Shown piece after piece: positions 58,149 to 64,000 of a stretch of DNA of 64,000 nucleotides. Position numbers and translations under genes: made by a program. How positions within the stretch are numbered: the stretch's first letter is position 1; each line of letters starts with the position of its first letter. The stretch is from contig CM051463.1 of the NCBI GenBank assembly GCA_028095005.1, positions 66,316,251 to 66,380,250 of the forward strand, read 5' to 3'. The stretch comes from Rhynchospora pubera. Lineage: Eukaryota; Streptophyta; Magnoliopsida; Poales; Cyperaceae. The notes beneath the pieces are model-generated. The model searched no databases. It saw only the letters and a program-made list of their open reading frames with translations, and was not told the DNA's origin.

Positions 58149-60509
58149 ATGGCCTCTAGGGTGATAGAAAAACCGGACAAGTTTGGTTCCACTTGCAAGA
58201 ACTTCCGTTATTGGAAGAGATGTATGGTTGTATACCTTAACTTGATTGACCTTTGGGAGGTTGTTGATAAGCCATACACACCAATTTGTGATAGTGAAGG
58301 TAGAGAAACCCATGCCTCTAAGACCATTAGGACCAAGAATGATAATGCCGTGAATGTCTTGTTAAATTCGGTACATGAGTCCATAGCGGCAATTTTTGGT
58401 AGTTCTACTAGTGCACATGAAATGTGGGTTTCTCTCTTGAACCGTTATGAGGGAAATTCTCTAATCAAAAGCTCTCGACAATTCGAGTTAGAGTCTAGAT
58501 TGGATAATTTCCGCATAAGGGAAGGTGAATGCATCGAGGAGATGTATACTCGGTTTATACAATTGCTCGATGAATTCACTAACATAGGAGAGACCCTTTC
58601 TAATAGTCGTGTTATAGGAAGATTGCTTAGGGCTTTGGTGGGAAGACCTCAATTCGACACTCTCATCTCGACTCTTGAGACACAACAAAGGTCCCACAAC
58701 AACCTCACACCGGAGATCATCTACACTCACTACCGGTGCGTGGAGGAGAAGCTCAAGCAACTTGGAGAGTTGAAGTATGAGCCCAAAACCGTGGCATTGG
58801 CGGCAAATGACAACAAGGCATCTCCCTCCAAGAACCGCCACAATGACAACCACCAAGGGAGACACCGCCACTCAAGTGACAAGGCCAAAGGCATCATCGA
58901 CCTTGATGAGGACAAGCAAGGAGCCGTTCTCTCAAAGATGTTTCGAGCCATCATGATCTTTGAGGGAAAGTTCAACAAAGAAAGGCTTGAGAATGACGAA
59001 AGAGCTCTTTGCTTCGTGTGCCAAAAAGAAGGTCATACCATGTACTCTTGCTTCAAGCTCTTCCCTCACTTGAAGAAGGACAAGGAAGATGGTGGCAAGA
59101 GAAGGAGTGATGGCCGGTTCAAGTCCAAGAAGGGACATTACAAGAGCAAGAAGAAGGGTGAGAGAGCCATGCAAGCCACTTGGGACAACGATTCCGATTC
59201 GAGCTCATCCTCTCAATCCGATTCGGAATCCGAGTGCGACTTTGACAACCTTGCTCTTGTGGCTCAAGTGAATGATGTGGTGATGCCGGTGGATGACGAC
59301 CTAGATGACTTGGTGAAGGAGGTCTTCAATGAGTTCAACCGAGGCAAGATCTATGTGCATCCATTGAGCAAAGCTAGCCTTGATGAAGCATCATCCTCTA
59401 CATCGACTTTCACACAAGCTCCATCGACTATTCAAGAGGATCCATCCACAATTGCCATTGAATTGCCTAAGGTCACTAATGAGGTACTTCTAAACTCATT
59501 CTCTAGTATTGATAGCGATTGTGATAGTGAGAATGACTTGAGCTTGAATGATGATGCAAACTTGCAATTTGATAGGTTGAATGATTATCTTGATGAGTCT
59601 CTTAAGACTATTGCTAGTCAAAAAGAGCAAATTAGTCTTTTGACGACTAAGGTGCATGACCTTGAATCTTTGGTGACAAGGTATAAGAGTATGATTGAAA
59701 GTTTTGAAAAACCAAGTGTTTGTGAAAAATGTCAAACTCTTTTGAGTGAGACAAATGTTTTGAAAAATGAAAGGGCTTCAAGTTCGTCTAGTGCTTCTCA
59801 TAGCACCAAGATGAATCTTGATAAAATGTTTGTGGGACAAAAACCCAATGACAAAACGGGTCTTGGCTTCAAAAAGAGGAATCAATCCTTTTCTAGACCA
59901 AGAACCATGTCAAGCCCAACACAAAATGAGAGACTTTATCACAAGAGCACCAATGGTAGGAACACACACGGGCAAGGGCAAAAGAATTTTGTTGGCTCTC
60001 AAAATGGTGCTCAAAAGAGTTTTGGTAGGAATAGAAATGGGTCTCAAAGACCTCAAAAGAACTTCCAAAACAATCGGGACCCAAACAACTTGTATTTCAA
60101 GGGACCCGATGGGTGTTTTCATCCTTTTCAAAACAATGGTGGGAATAGGAATAGAACACACACTAGACCTCAAACCAATGGGGGAAATCAAAAAGTCTCT
60201 CAACAAAACAAAAGGAATTTTCAAAAACCAATTTTGAGAAACTCTCAATCATACACTTTCTCTAAGGATCCAAAGATTAGGGCCATGGAGCTTAGGCGTC
60301 ATTTTCAAACCCATTTTGTTAGAGAAAGTTCACAAGTGAACAAGCCAACTTGTGCTTGTTGCAACTATTGTGGTAAGAATGGCCATGTCACACTAGAATG
60401 CAAAGTTAGGAAAGCAAATCATACATCCGGTTCAATTAACATGATTTGGGTTCCTAAAGTCACTTCCACATCCGTTTTGATTGGTGGAAGTGGTTCGAGT
60501 GTGGCTTAG
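58149..60509 (+). CDS. SIRE-like copia Gag (786 residues)
   Basis: The protein starts 44 bases after the primer-binding site with 'MASRVIEKPDKFGSTCKNFR' and a UBN2/retrotransposon Gag domain to about residue 230. A CCHC knuckle is at C288-C291-H296-C301, a Ser/Asp-rich acidic block near 345-365, a predicted coiled coil near 490-530, an Asn/Gln/Arg-rich segment to about 700, and a second CCHC at C738-C741-H746-C751. It ends soon after 'NMIWVPK', where an intact family member would read on into protease. Two knuckles in one Gag are notable. The frame itself has no internal stop. Confidence 0.87.
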   Translation: MASRVIEKPDKFGSTCKNFRYWKRCMVVYLNLIDLWEVVDKPYTPICDSEGRETHASKTIRTKNDNAVNVLLNSVHESIAAIFGSSTSAHEMWVSLLNRYEGNSLIKSSRQFELESRLDNFRIREGECIEEMYTRFIQLLDEFTNIGETLSNSRVIGRLLRALVGRPQFDTLISTLETQQRSHNNLTPEIIYTHYRCVEEKLKQLGELKYEPKTVALAANDNKASPSKNRHNDNHQGRHRHSSDKAKGIIDLDEDKQGAVLSKMFRAIMIFEGKFNKERLENDERALCFVCQKEGHTMYSCFKLFPHLKKDKEDGGKRRSDGRFKSKKGHYKSKKKGERAMQATWDNDSDSSSSSQSDSESECDFDNLALVAQVNDVVMPVDDDLDDLVKEVFNEFNRGKIYVHPLSKASLDEASSSTSTFTQAPSTIQEDPSTIAIELPKVTNEVLLNSFSSIDSDCDSENDLSLNDDANLQFDRLNDYLDESLKTIASQKEQISLLTTKVHDLESLVTRYKSMIESFEKPSVCEKCQTLLSETNVLKNERASSSSSASHSTKMNLDKMFVGQKPNDKTGLGFKKRNQSFSRPRTMSSPTQNERLYHKSTNGRNTHGQGQKNFVGSQNGAQKSFGRNRNGSQRPQKNFQNNRDPNNLYFKGPDGCFHPFQNNGGNRNRTHTRPQTNGGNQKVSQQNKRNFQKPILRNSQSYTFSKDPKIRAMELRRHFQTHFVRESSQVNKPTCACCNYCGKNGHVTLECKVRKANHTSGSINMIWVPKVTSTSVLIGGSGSSVA

Positions 60510-60691
60510 TTAGCCATCTTCTTCCCCAAGGTTATTCTTGTCAAATCTTAAGGGGGAGAGATTACAAGAATATATTAGTTGTTTGTTTCTAACTAATATG
60601 CATTCTTGTGGGTTTGTTTGTTATCATCATTCAAGAGAAGTGCTTGGATCATAGATAGTGGTTGTTCACATCACATGACGGGTGATGAATC
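60510..60691 (+). pseudogene. Gag-pol junction with stop codons and broken protease
   Basis: In the Gag frame, several stops follow at and after 60507 (TAG, TAA, TAG, TAA), with a purine run 'aagggggagag' at about 60550-60560. From about 60645 the same frame encodes the protease active site 'WIIDSGCSHHMTGDES'. Near 60700 the homology moves to the frame used by the pol ORF, so one nucleotide has been lost or gained there. The junction therefore cannot yield a continuous polyprotein in this copy unless stops are removed by splicing. Confidence 0.8.
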
Positions 60692-63600
60692 TTGTTTCAA
60701 GACATTGAACCTTTTGATGGTGGTGAGGTTACTTTTGGTAATAATCTTAGGAAGAGCTCTATTATTGGTATAGGCTCGGTTGGAAACCAAAATTTAACGG
60801 TTTTTAATGTTTACCTTGTGGATGGTCTCAACTACAACCTTTTAAGTGTGAGCCAATTATGTGATGTGGGATATTATTTGAAGTTTGATCACTCCTCTTG
60901 TTTTGTGCATCAAATTTCGGATAATTCTCTTGTTTACATGGGACAAAGGAAAAAGGATGTCTATTACTTGAACTTTGATCACTTCACAAATGGTGAACAA
61001 TGCTTTAGTGCCATAGCTACCGGTTCATGGTTATGGCATAGAAGACTTGGTCATGTTTCTCTAGACTCCATTAAGAAACTTGTGAAATTGAAACTTGTCC
61101 GTGGTCTTCCATCACATAAACTAGACTTAAATGGGTTGTGTGAAGCTTGCATGAAAGGCAAGCAAACCAAGTCTAGTTTCAAAACCAAAGAGATCATCTC
61201 AACCACTCAACCTTTGCAATTGCTTCATATGGATTTGTTTGGACCAATCAATGTCTTGAGTATTGGTAAGAAAAGGTATGTCTTTGTGGTGGTAGATGAC
61301 TATAGTCGCTTTACTTGGGTTTTCTTTCTTGCTCACAAGGAAGAAGCATTTGACCATTTTGTTAAATTTAGCAATCGGGTTGAAAACGAAAAAGGGTTGA
61401 AAATCTCTAGAATTCGTAGTGACCATGGAAGGGAATTTGAAAATGCTAAATTTGATGAATTGTGCATAGAAAAAGGATATAAACAAGAGTTTTCCGCTCC
61501 ACGCACCCCTCAACAAAACGGTGTAGTGGAGAGGAAGAACCGAACCTTGCAAGAATTAGCACGCACCATGCTACATGAATTTGCCGTACCCAAATTTCTT
61601 TGGGCCGAAGCGGTAAATACGGCATGTCATGTAGTAAATCGTGCATGCATTCGTTCTCAACTCAAGAAAACTCCTTTTGAATTATGGTTCGGTCATACTC
61701 CCAATATATCCTATTTCCGTGTATTTGGCTCAAAATGTTTTGTCCTTGATGAGTCTCCTAAAGTAACCAAGTTTGATGCCAAGTCTTTGCCCGGTATTTT
61801 TGTTGGTTACTCAACCACAAGCAAAGCGTATAGAGTCTATTTGCCAAACTCAAAGGTAGTTATTGAATCTATTAATGTCAAGTTTGATGAAAAAGTCCTT
61901 GAGGAATCCAAGGAAGGTAACTCTATTGTAGGTACACAAGGGGAAGAAGCTCCACAAGAAATCGAGTCACAACCTCAAGCACAACCACCGGTGATCATTG
62001 AGGAGCCTTTGAACCGGGTTGATGACATTTTGATAGGGGGAGAGACTCATGAGGAGGGCCTCTTAGACACAACTCAAAATGAAATGCCTCATGATGATCC
62101 TCAACCTCAATCGTCTCCTCAACCGGTTCATGAGCCTCCCGAAGTGCTTAGAGAAGTTTCCTCTCATCATCTTACTAATGTCATAGGTGACCCTAGGGAA
62201 GGTGTTAGGACTAGGTCTAGTTTGCACCAAACTATTGGTCATTGTGCCTTTGTTTCTCAACTTGAACCAAAATCTTTTAAAGAGGCAAATGTTGACCCAA
62301 ATTGGATTGTTGCCATGCAAGAAGAGTTGAACCAATTTGAAAGGAATCAAGTTTGGGAACTTGTACCATTACCAAAGGGTAAGCAAGTTATTGGTACCAA
62401 ATTGGTTTTTAGAAACAAGCTAAGTGAGGATGGTATTGTGGTTAGAAACAAAGCCCGTTTGGTTGCACAAGGTTTCAAGCAACAAGAAGGTATTGATTTT
62501 GAGGAGACCTTTGCACCGGTTGCTCGTCTTGAATCCATTAGAATGCTCTTGGCTTTTGCCGCTAACAAAGGCTTTACCCTATTCCAAATGGATGTCAAGA
62601 GTGCTTTTCTAAATGGTTGGATAGATGAGGAAGTTTATGTCCAACAACCACCCGGTTTTGTTGACCATTTTAATCCGGACCATGTGTATAAGCTTCACAA
62701 AGCTTTGTATGGTTTGAAGCAAGCTCCTAGATCTTGGTATGGTAGACTTTGTACCTTTCTTCTAGACAATGGCTTTAGTAGGGGCAAAATGGATACAACT
62801 CTTTTCACTAAGAAAAGAGATGACCATTTGCTACTTGTGCAAATTTATGTGGATGATATTATCTTTGGCTCTACTAACGCAACTCTTGCCCAAGAGTTTT
62901 CTTCTTTGATGAGTAGTGAATTTGAGATGAGCATGATGAGAGAACTCACCTTCTTCTTGGGGCTTCAAATCAAACAACTCAAGGATGGTATCTTTGTGAA
63001 CCAAGTCAAATACGCTAAGGAGTTAGTGAAGAAATTCGGTGTTGAAGATAGCAAGAGCTTAGACACACCCATGGGCAAAAGTGCGAATATCGATGCGGAT
63101 GAGAAAGGCAAGCCTATGGACATAACTCTCTATCGAGGCATGATCGGTAGCCTACTTTATCTCACGGCTAGTAGGCCGGATATTATGTATGCCGTATGTC
63201 TATGTGCTAGGTACCAAGCCAATCCTAAGGAGTCTCACCACAAAGCGGTAAAACGTATCTTACGATACGTCAAGGGTACTCAAAACCTAGGTCTTTGGTA
63301 TGGTAGACAAACCGAACTAGACTTGATAGGTTATACCGATGCCGATTTTGCCGGTGACCGTATGGACCGCAAAAGTACTAGTGGAACTTGCCAATTTTTT
63401 GGTGGTTCACTTGTATCTTGGTCTAGCCGCAAGCAAACTTCGGTTGCTCTCTCCACCGCGGAAGCGGAATATGTAGCGGCCGGTAGTTGTTGTACCCAAC
63501 TTCTTTGGATGATGCAAACCCTTAGGGAAATTGAGTTAGATTTCCAAAAGGTACCAATCTTGTGTGACAATACTAGTGCCATCCTTATATCCAAAAATCC

Positions 63601-63793
63601 GGTATTGCACTCTAGAACCAAGCACATAGAGATACGACATCATTTTATCCGTGATCATGTTGAGAAAGGTGATGTGGAATTGGTCTACATCGACACAAAG
63701 GAGCAAATCGCCGATATCTTCACCAAACCTCTTCCAACACAACAACATCTTGAACTTAGGTTCAAACTTGGTATGCTTGAACTCAAAGATTAA
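60692..63793 (+). CDS. SIRE-like copia pol: integrase, reverse transcriptase, RNase H
   Basis: Open for 1033 codons; the first codon here is not a true start, since the protease belongs upstream. Integrase zinc ligands are H116, H121, C150 and C153; catalytic D181, D244 and E280 ('IRSDHGREF', 'NGVVERKNRT'). A Pro/Gln/Glu-rich linker (about 415-500) leads to reverse transcriptase with 'QMDVKSAFLNG' and 'YVDDI' near 720. RNase H has 'YTDADFAGD' and 'STAEAEYVAA', ending near 'ADIFTKPLP'. All catalytic residues appear present. No envelope-like ORF is visible before the window ends. Confidence 0.93.
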   Translation: MFQDIEPFDGGEVTFGNNLRKSSIIGIGSVGNQNLTVFNVYLVDGLNYNLLSVSQLCDVGYYLKFDHSSCFVHQISDNSLVYMGQRKKDVYYLNFDHFTNGEQCFSAIATGSWLWHRRLGHVSLDSIKKLVKLKLVRGLPSHKLDLNGLCEACMKGKQTKSSFKTKEIISTTQPLQLLHMDLFGPINVLSIGKKRYVFVVVDDYSRFTWVFFLAHKEEAFDHFVKFSNRVENEKGLKISRIRSDHGREFENAKFDELCIEKGYKQEFSAPRTPQQNGVVERKNRTLQELARTMLHEFAVPKFLWAEAVNTACHVVNRACIRSQLKKTPFELWFGHTPNISYFRVFGSKCFVLDESPKVTKFDAKSLPGIFVGYSTTSKAYRVYLPNSKVVIESINVKFDEKVLEESKEGNSIVGTQGEEAPQEIESQPQAQPPVIIEEPLNRVDDILIGGETHEEGLLDTTQNEMPHDDPQPQSSPQPVHEPPEVLREVSSHHLTNVIGDPREGVRTRSSLHQTIGHCAFVSQLEPKSFKEANVDPNWIVAMQEELNQFERNQVWELVPLPKGKQVIGTKLVFRNKLSEDGIVVRNKARLVAQGFKQQEGIDFEETFAPVARLESIRMLLAFAANKGFTLFQMDVKSAFLNGWIDEEVYVQQPPGFVDHFNPDHVYKLHKALYGLKQAPRSWYGRLCTFLLDNGFSRGKMDTTLFTKKRDDHLLLVQIYVDDIIFGSTNATLAQEFSSLMSSEFEMSMMRELTFFLGLQIKQLKDGIFVNQVKYAKELVKKFGVEDSKSLDTPMGKSANIDADEKGKPMDITLYRGMIGSLLYLTASRPDIMYAVCLCARYQANPKESHHKAVKRILRYVKGTQNLGLWYGRQTELDLIGYTDADFAGDRMDRKSTSGTCQFFGGSLVSWSSRKQTSVALSTAEAEYVAAGSCCTQLLWMMQTLREIELDFQKVPILCDNTSAILISKNPVLHSRTKHIEIRHHFIRDHVEKGDVELVYIDTKEQIADIFTKPLPTQQHLELRFKLGMLELKD

Positions 63794-64000
63794 ATTTATG
63801 CATGTCATGGTGTTGTCTTTGTTGTTTGGAGCTTATTTCAGTTTAAATTGGTTGTATTTCTTTTGAAAACCTTGAAAAATAAGTTTTTAACTATTTCGGT
63901 CTCAATTTTCTGAATTTTCTGGTTTTCTGAACTCTGGCGTTACACAACGCCATTCAGCGTCGTGCAACGCAAGAGTAACGTTAGTTTCAAATGAATTTAT
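63794..64000 (+). other. 3' non-coding part of the SIRE-like element
   Basis: This contains no ORF. At 63936-63970 it carries two palindromes of the LTR type ('ggcgttacacaacgcc', 'gcgtcgtgcaacgc'). The LTR start sequence TGTTGGTTAAAC is not present, so the 3' LTR begins beyond the window. Confidence 0.6.

Larger units (their letters stand above)
56519..64000 (+). mobile_element. SIRE/Maximus-like Ty1/copia retrotransposon, cut by the window edge
   Basis: The order is LTR, primer-binding site, long Gag, protease, integrase, reverse transcriptase, RNase H; the 3' LTR is not reached. A very long Gag with a CCHC knuckle close to its C-terminus and an 'IWVPK' segment before the protease, plus a long LTR, are features I associate with the SIRE/Maximus lineage. 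Gag and pol are separated by stop codons, and a frame change lies in the protease. The 207 bases after pol carry two more palindromes (63936-63970). Confidence 0.85.

Noticed and set aside
60692..63793. Envelope-like third ORF expected for SIRE elements
   Set aside because: No ORF follows pol within the window; it may lie beyond 64000, but nothing here supports it.

Overview
The window is plant nuclear DNA, most likely from a eudicot. The genes are spliced with GT-AG introns, the intergenic DNA is very AT-rich, and two products are plastid-targeted or plant-specific (VIPP1 and PIP-type peptide precursors). Ty1/copia, hAT, Tourist-like, Helitron and Au-type SINE elements fill most of the space between genes. 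I cannot name the species.

Host genes. A four-exon Sep15/SELENOF-like gene lies at 1379-4468 (+). A RING-CH (MARCH-type) membrane E3 ligase gene runs from 11031 down to at least 7624 (-); its last exon was not found. Two small secreted-peptide genes of the PIP/PIPL type lie at 30514-30741 (-) and 37394-37606 (-). An 11-exon VIPP1/IM30 gene, solved exon by exon, lies at 40504-44364 (-). An unrecognised intronless gene for a protein with two C2H2-like zinc fingers and C-terminal 23-residue repeats lies at 45792-46769 (-). Gene-like pieces of an unidentified, possibly plastid-targeted protein at 32914-34937 (-) do not join in one frame.

Mobile elements. A complete copia element (17269-23612) has two 689-bp LTRs that differ at about five positions and a 5-bp target duplication, but its gag-pol reading frame is broken. 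A decayed minus-strand copia element keeps a 1797-bp LTR (47069-48865) and an eroded body to about 53.0 kb; part of the same LTR family also lies at 331-608. A SIRE/Maximus-like copia element starts at 56519 and runs off the right edge. Between these sit hAT-type elements with 8-bp target duplications, two Tourist-like MITEs with TTA duplications, a pair of TGTGTTTGGA-ended MITEs, a SINE with a 17-bp duplication, a Helitron 3' end, and a 1278-bp inverted-repeat element.

Most unusual points. The SIRE-like LTR carries an array of GCGTT-N4-AACGC palindromes. The zinc-finger orphan is surrounded by, and built from, short tandem duplications, and an LTR interrupts its upstream array. Related GATCGGAATCC palindrome arrays lie a few hundred bases upstream of both the Sep15-like and the VIPP1 genes. 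One splice donor in the RING-CH gene has been tandemly duplicated.
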